Assembly: GCF_000400485.1 (NCBI RefSeq)
Contig: NZ_ASHR01000017.1
Span: forward strand, 62,001-126,000
Source: Agrococcus pavilionensis RW1
Lineage (GTDB): Bacteria; Actinomycetota; Actinomycetes; Actinomycetales; Microbacteriaceae
Length of the DNA stretch: 64,000 nucleotides
Direction: 5' to 3'
Shown here: positions 1-12,077 of the stretch, piece by piece
Position numbering within the stretch: position 1 is the first letter of the stretch
How the letters are laid out: each line of letters opens with the position of its first letter
Position numbers and translations under genes: made by a program
Notes under the pieces: model-generated
Database searches by the model: none
What the model was told of the DNA's origin: nothing
What the model saw: the letters and a program-made list of their open reading frames with translations, nothing else

Positions 1-525
1 CGCATGCCGATCGGCGAGTCGATCGGCGAGCCGATCCTGCTCTCGCGCCGGGCGGCGAAGGACCCGATCGACGCGAAGGCGCTCGACAAGCGCGTGCAGG
101 AGCTGCTCGAGTCGGTCGAGCTGCCCGCCTCGTACCGCAACCGCTACCCGCACGAGCTCTCGGGCGGCCAGAAGCAGCGCGTCGGCATCGCGCGCGCGCT
201 CGCGCTCGCGCCGGAGGTGCTCATCGCCGACGAGCCGACGAGCGCGCTCGACGTGTCGGTGCAGGCGCGCTTCCTCGAGCTGCTCACGCACATCCAGCAG
301 CAGCTGCAGTTCGCGTGCCTCTTCATCAGCCATGACCTCGCGGTCGTCGACTCGCTCGCCCACCGCATCGCGGTCATGCGGAAGGGCCGCATCGTCGAGG
401 AGGGCACGCGCGACGAGATCCTGCGCGCGCCGAAGGAGGCCTACACGCAGCGCCTCATCTCGGCCGTGCCGCTGCCCGACCCGATCGCTCAGCGCGAGCG
501 CCGGGAGGCGCGCCGGGCGAGCTGA
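1..525 (+). CDS. Oligopeptide/dipeptide ABC transporter ATP-binding protein (DppF/OppF type), 5' end missing
   Basis: The reading frame is open from base 1, so only the C-terminal part of the ATPase is present, about 174 codons. The ABC signature [15 protein letters not shown], a Walker B ending in [10 protein letters not shown] and the H-loop [10 protein letters not shown] are all visible; the Walker A must lie upstream of the window. The stretch after the H-loop ([14 protein letters not shown], then [10 protein letters not shown]) is typical of DppF/OppF/GsiA ATPases, which energise import of peptides, nickel or glutathione-like solutes. The ATG at position 4 is internal, not the start. The substrate cannot be told. 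The gene is followed by a strong inverted repeat at 537-586 that probably ends the transcript. Confidence 0.9.
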   Translation, partial: RMPIGESIGEPILLSRRAAKDPIDAKALDKRVQELLESVELPASYRNRYPHELSGGQKQRVGIARALALAPEVLIADEPTSALDVSVQARFLELLTHIQQQLQFACLFISHDLAVVDSLAHRIAVMRKGRIVEEGTRDEILRAPKEAYTQRLISAVPLPDPIAQRERREARRAS

Positions 526-536
526 GCGCCGCCCTC

Positions 537-586
537 GACGAACGGCCGCGACCGCCCGCTAGACTGGGGGGTCGCGGCCGTTCGTC
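537..586 (+). terminator. 17-bp inverted repeat ending the ABC operon, with the typA -10 box in its loop
   Basis: Bases 537-553 and 570-586 are perfect reverse complements (17 bp, mostly G/C) separated by 16 bases, beginning 11 bases after the ABC stop codon. This looks like a factor-independent terminator hairpin without a clear U-tract. The loop carries TAGACT at 560-565, which matches the actinobacterial -10 pattern TANNNT and would start transcription near 572, giving typA a leader of about 44 nt that begins inside the right arm. Confidence 0.7.
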
Positions 587-615
587 GCACACTCCCGACA
601 CCGGAAGGCACCTGC

Positions 616-2520
<1,905 letters not shown>

Positions 2521-2533
2521 CGCAGCCTCGAGC

Positions 2534-2591
2534 GGACCCCTTCCACCAGCGGGGACCCGGTGCACCGGGTCCCGCTCGGCGGGAGGGGTCC
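2534..2591 (+). terminator. Nested hairpin terminator after typA
   Basis: An inner near-perfect palindrome (2548-2576; arms AGCGGG...ACCCGGTG and CACCGGGT...CCCGCT with one bulged G) sits inside an outer stem made of GGACCCC (2534-2540) and GGGGTCC (2585-2591). It begins 14 bases after the typA stop codon. There is no T-run, as is usual for GC-rich actinobacterial terminators. Confidence 0.7.
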
Positions 2592-2681
2592 CGTCGTGCC
2601 GCGATGCGGCGGGTTCCGCCGTGCACGTCACCGAGCGTCACACTCGAGCGTCGCGCGGGCCCGCGCACCTAGCGTTGCCGC

Positions 2682-3254
2682 ATGACGCATCCCGATCGAC
2701 TCCGCATCGTCGCCGTGAGCGGCAGCCTGCACCGGCCCTCGTCGACGACCGCGCTCGTCGCGGCGCTCGCCGAGGCGGTCGCGCGGCGGGAGGCCGCCGA
2801 GATCGCGGTCATCGAGCTCGCCGAGGTCGGGCCGTCGCTCGCGGGCGCGCTCGACCGCGCCGAGCTGCCGGAGCGGGCCGAGCGGGCGATCCGGGCGATC
2901 GAGTCGGCCGACCTGCTCATCGCCGGGAGTCCCGTCTACCGCGCGAGCTTCACGGGGCTCTTCAAGCACCTCTTCGACTTCGTCGACCAGCGGGCGCTCA
3001 CCGACGTGCCGGTGCTGCTCGCCGCGACCGGCGGCTCGCACCGGCACGCGCTCACGATCGAGCACCAGCTGCGGCCCCTCTTCGCGTTCTTCCAGGCGCT
3101 CACGCTGCCCGTCGGCGTCTACGCGGCGAGCGAGGACTTCGCGCACGGGCGCGTGCGGTGCCCTGCGGTGCTCGACCGCATCGAGGCGGCCGCCGACCGG
3201 GCGCTCCCATACCTCGGCAGGGTGCCGGCGCCCGTGCGGCCCGCGGTCTTCTAG
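2682..3254 (+). CDS. NADPH-dependent FMN reductase (MsuE/SsuE-like flavoprotein)
   Basis: A 190-residue flavodoxin-fold protein. The phosphate-binding turn is visible at the N-terminus (VSGSLHRPSSTTALV, residues about 14-28), followed by the GSPVYRASFTGLFKHLFDFVD segment around residues 85-105 that is diagnostic of the MsuE/SsuE-type NAD(P)H:FMN reductases. These enzymes reduce FMN for two-component monooxygenases, often in sulfonate use; no partner monooxygenase is seen nearby, so the physiological role is open. The ATG lies 6 nt after a TAGCGT -10 box (2670-2675), predicting a leaderless mRNA. The gene stands alone between the typA terminator and mshB. Confidence 0.85.
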   Translation: MTHPDRLRIVAVSGSLHRPSSTTALVAALAEAVARREAAEIAVIELAEVGPSLAGALDRAELPERAERAIRAIESADLLIAGSPVYRASFTGLFKHLFDFVDQRALTDVPVLLAATGGSHRHALTIEHQLRPLFAFFQALTLPVGVYAASEDFAHGRVRCPAVLDRIEAAADRALPYLGRVPAPVRPAVF

Positions 3255-3319
3255 CCCCGGCTCGCTGGCCGGGAGCGCGCTGGCCGGGAGCGCGCCGGCG
3301 AAGTGCTTGGATGGAGGGG

Positions 3320-4426
3320 ATGGATCCCCGCCTCGAGCGCGTGCTCTTCGTGCACGCGCACCCCGATGACGAGACGCTCTCGACCGGCGCCGCGATCGCG
3401 ACCGTCGCCGCCGGCGGCGGCACCGCGGTCGTCGCGACCTTCACGCTCGGCGAGCGCGGCGAGTCGCGCCCCGACAGCCGCGCGGAGGTCGAGGAGGTCG
3501 GCGTCGGCGAGGTGCGCCGGCGCGAGCTCGAGCAGGCGCTGCGCGCCCTCGGCGCGCGCGGTCGCCGCATCCACGGCTGGGACGACTCCGGCATGTCGTG
3601 GCTCGCGACCGGCCGGGCCTCGGCCGCGCCCGACGCGCCCGAGACGGCGATGAGCCGCGCCGACCTCGACGACCTCGCGGATGCGCTCGGCGCCGTCATC
3701 GAGGAGGTCGACCCGACCGCGATCGTCACGTACGACGCCGACGGCGGCTACGGCCACCCCGACCACGTCGCCGCGCACCGCGCATCCGTCATCGCCGCCC
3801 GGCGCTACGACCTGCCGCTGTACGTGCGCACCGACCGCCCCGCCGACGTCGCGTTCGAGCTCGCGCCGGTGCGGGATCGCGTCGAGGGCGCGCTCGCGGC
3901 GCACCGCTCGCAGCTCGTGCTCGTCGGCGACGAGGTCGAGCACGTCGGCGGGCAGCGCCGGCCGCTCGACGCGATCGAGCACTACCGGCTCATCGAGACG
4001 CGCCCCGAGCGCCGCACCCGCTGGAGCCTCCGCGTCGGCGGCCTCCTCGCGGGCGTCGTCGTCGGCGTCGTCGGCACCTTCTCGCACCAGCAGGTGCCGT
4101 TCGGCATCGCGCTCTCGCTCCTCGCCGCCGTCGGCCTCATCGCGGGGGTGCGCGCGGCCTCGGGCTCGCGGCAGCTCACGATCGCGACCGTCATCGGGCT
4201 CGTCGGCGTCGTCGCGCTCGTCGCGATCGACCCGCTCGGCCGCGGCGCGTGGGGCACGGAGCGCGCGCTCATCCCGGCGAACCTGGCGGGCTGGCTCTGG
4301 ACGCTCGTGCCGGCGGCCGCGTCGTTCGTCGCGCTCGCGTGGCCCGACGCGGAGGCGCTGCGGCGGATTAGGATGGCTGGACGGGCGCAGCCCGATCGGT
4401 CGTCGACGGAAGGGGAACAGCCATGA
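3320..4426 (+). CDS. mshB: MshB-type mycothiol deacetylase fused to a C-terminal membrane domain
   Basis: About 368 residues. The first 230 form a PIG-L/LmbE zinc deacetylase: the metal motif AHPDDE is at residues 13-18 and the second metal histidine motif YGHPDHVAAHR is near 144. MshB removes acetate from GlcNAc-inositol in mycothiol synthesis. The adjacent fdxA and dapC match the mycobacterial mshB region, which supports MshB over other PIG-L enzymes. After residue about 233 the protein continues into about four hydrophobic segments and a charged tail. In M. tuberculosis a small membrane protein gene follows mshB separately, so this looks like a fusion of the two. ATG 3320 is 7 nt after TTGGAT; ATG 3311 in the same frame is an alternative. 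The end overlaps fdxA by 4 nt. Confidence 0.85.
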   Translation: MDPRLERVLFVHAHPDDETLSTGAAIATVAAGGGTAVVATFTLGERGESRPDSRAEVEEVGVGEVRRRELEQALRALGARGRRIHGWDDSGMSWLATGRASAAPDAPETAMSRADLDDLADALGAVIEEVDPTAIVTYDADGGYGHPDHVAAHRASVIAARRYDLPLYVRTDRPADVAFELAPVRDRVEGALAAHRSQLVLVGDEVEHVGGQRRPLDAIEHYRLIETRPERRTRWSLRVGGLLAGVVVGVVGTFSHQQVPFGIALSLLAAVGLIAGVRAASGSRQLTIATVIGLVGVVALVAIDPLGRGAWGTERALIPANLAGWLWTLVPAAASFVALAWPDAEALRRIRMAGRAQPDRSSTEGEQP

Positions 4427-4743
4427 CCTACGTGATCGCGCTCCCGTGCGTCGACGTGAAGGACCGCGCGTGCGTCGACGAGTGCCCCGTCGACTGCATC
4501 TACGAGGGCGAGCGGATGCTCTACATCCACCCCGACGAGTGCGTCGACTGCGGCGCGTGCGAGCCCGTGTGCCCCGTCGAGGCGATCTTCTACGAGGACG
4601 ACACGCCGGAGGAGTGGGCCGAGTACTACGAGGCCAACGTGCACTTCTTCGACGAGATCGGCTCGCCCGGCGGCGCCGCGAAGGTCGGCGTCATCAAGCA
4701 CGACCACCCGATCGTCGCCGCCCTGCCGCCCCAGAGCGTCTGA
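4423..4743 (+). CDS. fdxA: Seven-iron ferredoxin FdxA
   Basis: A 106-residue 3Fe-4S/4Fe-4S ferredoxin. Cysteines 9, 17 and 50 fit the 3Fe-4S site, and cysteines 21, 40, 43 and 46 the 4Fe-4S site (CVDCGACEPVCP); Cys25 is an additional residue. The acidic C-terminal extension EEWAEYYEANVHFF is typical of actinobacterial FdxA. It is a soluble low-potential electron carrier. The ATG overlaps the mshB stop codon, but the gene has its own AAGGGGAA ribosome site and a possible internal promoter (TAGGAT at 4369-4374), so it could also be transcribed independently. dapC starts 6 bases after its stop. Confidence 0.97.
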   Translation: MTYVIALPCVDVKDRACVDECPVDCIYEGERMLYIHPDECVDCGACEPVCPVEAIFYEDDTPEEWAEYYEANVHFFDEIGSPGGAAKVGVIKHDHPIVAALPPQSV

Positions 4744-4749
4744 CGCCGG

Positions 4750-5823
4750 ATGCGGCTGCCCGACTTCCCCTGGGACACGCTCGCCGGCGCGAAGGCGATC
4801 GCCGCCGCGCACCCGCGCGGCCTCGTCGACCTGAGCGTCGGCTCGCCCGTCGACCCCACGCCCGAGCTGCTGCAGCGGGCGCTGCGCGAGGCGACCGACG
4901 CGCACGGCTACCCGACGAACTGGGGCACGCCCGAGGTGCGCCGCGCGATCGTCGCGTGGTTCGAGCGCGTCCGCGGCGTGCCGGGCCTCGCCGAGGAGGG
5001 CGTGCTCGTCACCGTCGGCTCGAAGGAGCTCGTCGCGGGCCTGCCGCAGCAGCTCGGCCTCGGCGTCGGCGACGCGGTCGTGCACCCGCGCGTCGCCTAC
5101 CCGACGTACGACATCGGCGCGCGCATGGCCGGTGCGACGCCCGTGCCCGCCGACGACCCCGACGACTGGCCCGCAGCGACGCGGCTCGTGTGGGTCAACT
5201 CGCCGTCGAACCCGACGGGCGCCGTGCTCGGCACGGATGCGCTGCGGCGCATCGTGACCGCCGCGCGCGAGCGGGGGATCGTGGTCGCGAGCGACGAGTG
5301 CTACGCGCGGCTGCCGTGGGAGGTCGACGAGGCGCCCTCGATCCTCGACCCGCGCGTCACGGACGGCGACCTGACGGGCCTGCTCGCCGTGTACTCGCTC
5401 AGCAAGCAGTCGAACCTCGCGGGCTACCGCGCCGCGTTCGTCGCGGGCGACGCGCCGCTCGTGCAGCGCGTGCTCGCGGTGCGGAAGCACCTCGGGCTCA
5501 TGGCGCCGACGCCGGTGCAGCACGCGCTCGCCGTCGCGCTCGGCGACGAGGCCCACGTCGACGAGCAGCGCGAGCGCTACCGCGCCCGCCGCGAGCAGCT
5601 GCTGCCCTCGCTCGAGGCGCGCGGCTTCGACGTCGCCTCCGAGGCGGGCCTCTACCTCTGGGCGAGCGATGGCACGGATGCGCTCGCGCAGGTCGACGCG
5701 CTCGCGCGGCTCGGGATCCTGGTGGCGCCCGGCACCTTCTACGGCGATCCGAGCCACGTGCGGGTCGCGCTCACCGCGCCCGACGAGCGCATCGCCGAGG
5801 CCGCGGCACGGCTGCGCGGCTGA
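4750..5823 (+). CDS. dapC: N-succinyl-LL-diaminopimelate aminotransferase DapC
   Basis: A 357-residue fold-type I PLP aminotransferase. The asparagine motif WVNSPSNPTGAVLG is in the middle, and the PLP lysine lies in YSLSKQSNLAGYRAAF near residue 220. This SLSKxSN form and the linkage to fdxA are characteristic of actinobacterial DapC, which converts N-succinyl-2-amino-6-oxopimelate plus glutamate to N-succinyl-LL-diaminopimelate in lysine and peptidoglycan synthesis. dapD and dapE lie 6 kb away and perform the steps before and after. It starts 6 bases after fdxA with no evident promoter, so co-transcription with fdxA is likely. Confidence 0.9.
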   Translation: MRLPDFPWDTLAGAKAIAAAHPRGLVDLSVGSPVDPTPELLQRALREATDAHGYPTNWGTPEVRRAIVAWFERVRGVPGLAEEGVLVTVGSKELVAGLPQQLGLGVGDAVVHPRVAYPTYDIGARMAGATPVPADDPDDWPAATRLVWVNSPSNPTGAVLGTDALRRIVTAARERGIVVASDECYARLPWEVDEAPSILDPRVTDGDLTGLLAVYSLSKQSNLAGYRAAFVAGDAPLVQRVLAVRKHLGLMAPTPVQHALAVALGDEAHVDEQRERYRARREQLLPSLEARGFDVASEAGLYLWASDGTDALAQVDALARLGILVAPGTFYGDPSHVRVALTAPDERIAEAAARLRG

Positions 5824-5871
5824 GGCGCGGGCCGAGGAGGGGCACGGCTCCGCGCCGGGTAGGCTGTCATG

Positions 5872-7188
<1,317 letters not shown>

Positions 7189-7230
7189 ACCCTCATCCCG
7201 CCGCCTGCGCGGCACGAGCACGGAGCTCCC

Positions 7231-8682
7231 ATGACCAGCACCACGCAGGCGTCGCCCAAGGGCGCGCTCGACCGATTCTTCAAGATCTCCGAGCGCGGCT
7301 CGAGCGTCGCGCAAGAGCTGCGCGGCGGCCTCGTGACGTTCTTCGCGATGGCCTACATCATCGTGCTCAACCCGCTCATCATCGGCGGCTTCGCGCCGGA
7401 GCAGGCCGCGACCGACGTCGAGGGCGGATGGCTCCCCAACGGCCAGGTCGCGGCCGTCACCGCGCTCGTGGGCGGCATCATGACGCTCGCGATGGGGCTC
7501 ATCGCCAACGTACCGTTCGGCCTCGCGGCGGGTCTCGGCATCAACTCGTTCCTCGCGTTCGGCCTCGTCGGCGAGCTCACGTGGCCCGAGGCCATGGGCC
7601 TCGTGCTCATCAACGGCCTCATCATCGTCGTGCTCGCCGCGACGGGGCTGCGGCGGATGATCTTCGACGCCGTGCCTGCGCCGCTCAAGAGCGCGATCGC
7701 GGTCGGCATCGGCCTGTTCATCGCCTTCATCGGCTTCGTCGACTCGGGCTTCGTGCGCTCGACCGGCGCGGCGTCGCCGCCCGTCGAGCTCGGCGACGGC
7801 GGCTCGGTCACGTCGCTGCCGACCGCGACCTTCGTGATCGGCGTCGTGCTCATGGGCATCCTGCTCGCCCGGCGCGTCAAGGGCGCGCTGCTCATCGGGA
7901 TCGTCGCGACGACCGCGGTCGCGATCGTGCTCGAGTCGATCTTCCGCGTCGGCCCCTCGCTCGGCGCGAACCCGGACGCGTGGAACCTCAACGCGCCCGC
8001 GCTGCCGACGAGCATCGTCGCGCTGCCCGACCTCTCGCTCATCGGCCAGGTCTCGTTCGGCTCGTTCGAGCGCATCGGGCTGCTCGCGACGACGATGTTC
8101 ATCTTCACGCTCGTGTTCATGAACTTCTTCGATGCGATGGGCACCATGACGGGGCTCGCGCGCCAAGCGGGCATCGCGACGCCCGACGGCCAGTTCCCGG
8201 GCCTCAAGCGCGCGCTCATCGTCGAGGGCTTCGGCGCCGTCGCGGGCGGCGGGGCGAGCGCCTCCTCCAACACCGTCTTCGTCGACTCCGCCGCCGGCGT
8301 CGGCGAGGGCGCCCGCACTGGGCTCGCGTCGGTCGTCACGGGGCTGCTCTTCCTCGCCGCGATGTTCCTCACACCGCTCACGCAGATCGTGCCGCTCGAA
8401 GTCGCAGCGGCGACGCTCGTCGTCGTCGGCGCGATGATGATGAGCCAGATCACCGACATCGACTTCACCGACTTCCGAGTGGCGCTCCCGGCGTTCCTGA
8501 CGATCGTCGTGATGCCGCTCACCTACAACATCGCGAACGGCATCGGCGTCGGCTTCATCGCCTGGGTGGTCATCAACGCCGTCTCGGGCCGCGTGAAGCA
8601 GATCTCGCCGCTGCTGTGGATCGTCGCGGCGCTCTTCGTCGTCTTCTTCGTGCGCGGCCCGCTCCAGGCGCTCATCGGCTGA
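7231..8682 (+). CDS. NCS2-family nucleobase permease (AzgA/PbuG-like)
   Basis: A 483-residue membrane protein with about 12-14 hydrophobic segments. The N-terminal TFFAMAYIIVLNP, the segment GINSFLAFG and the later NFFDAMGTMTGLA are hallmarks of the AzgA branch of NCS2 transporters, which import adenine, guanine or hypoxanthine with protons. GAVAGGGASASSNTVFVDSA carries the family's substrate-site region. The ATG has GGAG 5 nt upstream, in contrast to the many leaderless genes around it. The stop lies only 16 bases from the end of the convergent permease gene. Confidence 0.9.
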   Translation: MTSTTQASPKGALDRFFKISERGSSVAQELRGGLVTFFAMAYIIVLNPLIIGGFAPEQAATDVEGGWLPNGQVAAVTALVGGIMTLAMGLIANVPFGLAAGLGINSFLAFGLVGELTWPEAMGLVLINGLIIVVLAATGLRRMIFDAVPAPLKSAIAVGIGLFIAFIGFVDSGFVRSTGAASPPVELGDGGSVTSLPTATFVIGVVLMGILLARRVKGALLIGIVATTAVAIVLESIFRVGPSLGANPDAWNLNAPALPTSIVALPDLSLIGQVSFGSFERIGLLATTMFIFTLVFMNFFDAMGTMTGLARQAGIATPDGQFPGLKRALIVEGFGAVAGGGASASSNTVFVDSAAGVGEGARTGLASVVTGLLFLAAMFLTPLTQIVPLEVAAATLVVVGAMMMSQITDIDFTDFRVALPAFLTIVVMPLTYNIANGIGVGFIAWVVINAVSGRVKQISPLLWIVAALFVVFFVRGPLQALIG

Positions 8683-8698
8683 CCAGCCGGGAGCGCGC

Positions 8699-10300
8699 TC
8701 AGCGCTCCTTCGCCACGTGCGCGAGCACCTCGGGGCCGCGTCGGTCGAGCGTCGCGCCGCCGACCCGGATGCCGAACCACGCGCCGAGGGCGCCGACGAC
8801 GAGCCCCGCGGCGAGGCTGAGCCAGCCGAGCCACGGGATCCAGACGGACGCGATCGCGAGGCCGATCGCCGGCGCGCCGATCGTGCCGAGCACCGGCAGC
8901 GTGAGCGCGAGGCCCGCGAGCGACTGCACGCCGCCGGAGGAGCCCCGCCCGAGCGGGTTCGCACCGGGCGCCGGCGCATCGCCCGGCAGCAGCGCGCCGA
9001 GCCACAGGAGCACGCCGGCGACGAGCAGGAAGGTGCCGACGCTCGCGCCGACGCTCCCGGGCAGCAGCGCCCAGCGCCCGCTCGCCCACGTCGCGAGCAC
9101 GGCGGTGACGACGAGCGCGGGCAGGTAGACGATCGAGATGCCGAGCAGCCGCCCCGCCCGATCGGCGGTGCCGCGCACACCGGTGAGCACGTGCCACGCG
9201 AAGGCGCTGTTGTCGTAGGCGACGTCGATCTGCACGATCGCGGCCGCGACGATCGCCATGAGCAGCGGCAGGAAGGCGAGCCCTTCGGCCGGGATGCGAT
9301 CGCCATCGACCTCGACCCGCACGATGCCGGCGAGGTGCACGCCGCCGATGATGACGGGGATCATGAGCGTCGCGATGACGTTCATGAGGTGGCGCACGTC
9401 GCGGCGGCGGTAGCGGATGCTGCGCGCCGCGATCGCGCCCGTCGGGGTCGCCGGCAGCAGCCGGTCGAGCGCGCGCCCCTCGCGCACCCGCCCGCCGCCG
9501 CGCAGCACGATCGGGTTCGTGAGGCGCTCGTCGAGCAGCCGACCCCAGCCCCACCACGCGATCGCGATCGTCGCGACCGCGATCGCGAGCTTCGCGGCCG
9601 CCTCGAGCCACGCGCCGTCCGCCGCGACGCGCGGGAGGTCGAACGCGGCGCCGAGCGGCGTCCACGCGAGCACCGAGACGGCCGTGCCGATGGCGCCGCC
9701 GAGGTCGGCGAGCCCGCTGAGCCCGTTCGCGAGCAGCTGGATGCCGAACGCGGCGAAGAGGATGACGAGCAGCAGCAGGATCGCCATCGCGTCGCGGGCG
9801 CGCTTGCTCGCGAGCTGGCGCGCGAGCAGGTCGGACCCGGCGCGCGCGAGCAGGAGCACCGTCGCGACCCCGATCGGGAGCGCGAGCACGGCAGCGACGA
9901 GCGCGACGGGGGAGGTCGACCAGACGATGAGCCACAGCGCGAGCGCGAGCGCGGCGACGACGCTCCACGGCTCGAGCACCTGCGCGGCGAGCAGGCCCGC
10001 GCGCAGCTGCCTAGCGCGCAGCGGCAGGAGGCTGAAGCGCTCGGGCGCGAGCGGGTCGCTCGTGCCGACGAGCACGGCGATCGCCGTGAGCACGACGACG
10101 AGCGCCGCGCCGCCGAGCACGGCGAGCGAGGCGCCGAGCTCCGGCGCGAGCGCGCGCACGGCGATCGCGGCGAGCGCGGTGCCGCCGAGCAGCGACAGCC
10201 CGCCGAGCACGCTCATGACGAGCGCGACGATCGCCCACGGGCTCTGCTTGAGGGTGCCGAGCAGCAGCCGGAACCGCAGCGCTACGAAGTGCGCAGCCAT
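8699..10300 (-). CDS. ABC-2 type exporter permease, multispanning
   Basis: About 533 residues with roughly 12 hydrophobic segments, beginning MAAHFVALRFRLLLGTLKQ; no soluble enzymatic domain is visible. Its start lies inside the last 19 bases of the upstream ATPase gene, so the pair is translationally coupled and forms one ABC exporter. The N-terminal residues preceding the first membrane span and the overall topology resemble large actinobacterial ABC-2 permeases of unknown substrate. The frame is open for 537 more bases upstream, but that part is antisense to the reading frame of the ATPase gene and should not be counted. Nothing identifies the cargo. Confidence 0.75.
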   Translation of the reverse strand: MAAHFVALRFRLLLGTLKQSPWAIVALVMSVLGGLSLLGGTALAAIAVRALAPELGASLAVLGGAALVVVLTAIAVLVGTSDPLAPERFSLLPLRARQLRAGLLAAQVLEPWSVVAALALALWLIVWSTSPVALVAAVLALPIGVATVLLLARAGSDLLARQLASKRARDAMAILLLLVILFAAFGIQLLANGLSGLADLGGAIGTAVSVLAWTPLGAAFDLPRVAADGAWLEAAAKLAIAVATIAIAWWGWGRLLDERLTNPIVLRGGGRVREGRALDRLLPATPTGAIAARSIRYRRRDVRHLMNVIATLMIPVIIGGVHLAGIVRVEVDGDRIPAEGLAFLPLLMAIVAAAIVQIDVAYDNSAFAWHVLTGVRGTADRAGRLLGISIVYLPALVVTAVLATWASGRWALLPGSVGASVGTFLLVAGVLLWLGALLPGDAPAPGANPLGRGSSGGVQSLAGLALTLPVLGTIGAPAIGLAIASVWIPWLGWLSLAAGLVVGALGAWFGIRVGGATLDRRGPEVLAHVAKER

Positions 10301-11067
10301 GCGAGCGACTCGCCTCCCTGCGCCTGCTGGCCGACCATCTGCACGAAGCGCTCCTGCAGGCTCGCGCCCGCGCGCACCTCGTCGAGCGTCCCGGCGGCGA
10401 TGAGCCGGCCGTCGGCGACGACGGCGACCCGGTCGCACAGCGACTCGACGAGCTCCATCACGTGGCTCGAGAGCACGACGGTGCCGCCTGAGGCGACGAA
10501 GTCGCGCAGGATCGCGCGGATCGCCTCGCCCGAGACGGGGTCGACGGCCTCGAACGGCTCGTCGAGCACGAGCAGCCGAGGAGCGTGGATGAGCGCGCTC
10601 GCGAGCGCGATCTTCTTGCGCATGCCGGCGGAGTAGTCGGCGACGAGCGTGCCGCCCGTGCCGGCGAGGCCGAGCGCCTCGAGCAGCGACGCAGAGCGGC
10701 GCGCGACCTCCTCCTCGGGCAGCGAGCGGAGCAGGCCGTTGTAGCGCAGCAGCTCTGCGCCCGTGAGCCGATCGAAGAGGTGCACGCCGTCGGGCAGCAC
10801 GCCCATGCGCGCCTTCGCCGCGGCGGGATCGCGCCACACGTCGTGCCCGAGCACGGCCGCCGCGCCGTGGTCGGGGCGCAGCAGTCCGGTCGCCATCGAG
10901 AGCGTCGTGGTCTTGCCCGCGCCGTTGGGCCCGACGAGGCCGAGCATCGAGCCCTGCGGCACCGTGAGCGTGAGCCCGTCGACGGCGACCTTCGGCCCGA
11001 AGCGCTTCGCGAGCCGCTCGAGGTGCAGGGCGGGCGGCGGGGCGTCGACGGGCGTCGGTTGCGTCAT
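10282..11067 (-). CDS. ABC exporter ATP-binding protein
   Basis: A 261-residue ABC ATPase of the CcmA/DrrA-like type. The Walker A GPNGAGKTTTLS is near residues 50-60, the signature YSAGMRKKIALASAL is a slight variant of LSGGQ, and Walker B LLVLDEPFEAVDP and the H-loop VVLSSHVMELVE follow. It drives the permease encoded immediately downstream. The ATG is 7 nt after a GAGGCT -10 box (11075-11080 on the reverse strand), so transcription is probably leaderless and starts here for both genes. The signature motif has SAG in place of SGG, as seen in some drug-efflux ATPases. Confidence 0.88.
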   Translation of the reverse strand: MTQPTPVDAPPPALHLERLAKRFGPKVAVDGLTLTVPQGSMLGLVGPNGAGKTTTLSMATGLLRPDHGAAAVLGHDVWRDPAAAKARMGVLPDGVHLFDRLTGAELLRYNGLLRSLPEEEVARRSASLLEALGLAGTGGTLVADYSAGMRKKIALASALIHAPRLLVLDEPFEAVDPVSGEAIRAILRDFVASGGTVVLSSHVMELVESLCDRVAVVADGRLIAAGTLDEVRAGASLQERFVQMVGQQAQGGESLAWLRTS

Positions 11068-11165
11068 GGTCGCAAGCCTCTCAGGTGCAGCCCGTCGCGC
11101 GCGTCCCTCGAGCGGCGGATCCTGCGGGTTCCCTCAGCCGGGGGAGCGGCGCTCGAGCGGCCGGC

Positions 11166-12077
11166 TCAGTGCAGGGCGGCGTTGAGCTCGATGCCGCGGC
11201 CGTCGCGCGCGACCGCCTCGACCGCGCCCGTGAGCGAGTTGCGGCGGAACAGCAGGTTCGGCCGCCCCGAGAGCTCGGCGGCCTTGACCGTCTCGCCACC
11301 CGGCACGAGCGTCACCTTCGTGCCGGCCGTGACGTAGAGCCCGGCCTCGACGACCGAGTCGTCGCCGACCGAGATGCCGACGCCCGAGTTCGCGCCGAGC
11401 AGCACGCGCTCACCGATGACGATCCGCTCGGTGCCGCCGCCCGAGAGCGTGCCCATGATCGATGCGCCGCCGCCGAGGTCGGTGCCGTCGCCGACGATCA
11501 CGCCCTGCGAGACGCGGCCCTCGACCATCGAGGCGCCGAGGGTGCCGGCGTTGAAGTTCACGAAGCCCTCGTGCATCACGACGGTGCCGGGCGCGAGGTG
11601 CGCCCCGAGGCGGATGCGGGCGGCGTCGCCGATGCGGACGCCCGAGGGGATGACGTAGTCGGTCATGCGCGGGAAGCGGTCGACGAGCTGCACCTGGATG
11701 CCGGCGCGCTGCAGCTCGACGCGGTGGCTCGCGGCCCACGCCGGGTCGACGGGGCCGGCGCTCGTCCACGCGACGATCGGCAGCGTGCCGAAGAGGCCGT
11801 CGAGGTCGATCGAGTTGGGCTGCACGAGCCGGTGGCTCAGCAGGTGCAGGCGCAGGTAGGCGTCCTCGACGGACGACGGCGACGCATCCAGGTCGATCTC
11901 GACGAGCCGCGGCTCGAGCTCGACGCCGCGCTCCGGGACGGGTCCCGCGTGCCGCGCGAGCCCGTCGGGCGCGGCGCTCCCGTCCGCCGCGCCGAGGGCC
12001 GGTGCGGGGAACCACGCATCGAGCGGCCTCCCCTCGAAGAGCGTGACGAGCGCGTGTCCGTGTGCGAGGCGGGCCAT
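11166..12077 (-). CDS. dapD: Tetrahydrodipicolinate N-succinyltransferase DapD
   Basis: A 303-residue enzyme of the actinobacterial DapD type. The C-terminal half is a left-handed beta-helix of hexapeptide repeats with [43 protein letters not shown] and [13 protein letters not shown]. The N-terminal half carries the [14 protein letters not shown] segment of this subfamily. It transfers succinate from succinyl-CoA to tetrahydrodipicolinate in diaminopimelate synthesis. ATG 12077 lies 6 nt after a TAGACT -10 box on the reverse strand that shares bases with the dapE -10 box; the two genes diverge from a 22-bp gap. Confidence 0.95.
   Translation of the reverse strand: MARLAHGHALVTLFEGRPLDAWFPAPALGAADGSAAPDGLARHAGPVPERGVELEPRLVEIDLDASPSSVEDAYLRLHLLSHRLVQPNSIDLDGLFGTLPIVAWTSAGPVDPAWAASHRVELQRAGIQVQLVDRFPRMTDYVIPSGVRIGDAARIRLGAHLAPGTVVMHEGFVNFNAGTLGASMVEGRVSQGVIVGDGTDLGGGASIMGTLSGGGTERIVIGERVLLGANSGVGISVGDDSVVEAGLYVTAGTKVTLVPGGETVKAAELSGRPNLLFRRNSLTGAVEAVARDGRGIELNAALH

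Noticed and set aside
7189-7230. Purine riboswitch before the NCS2 permease
   Set aside because: The gap is only 42 bases and shows no conserved riboswitch core; a plain ribosome site explains it.
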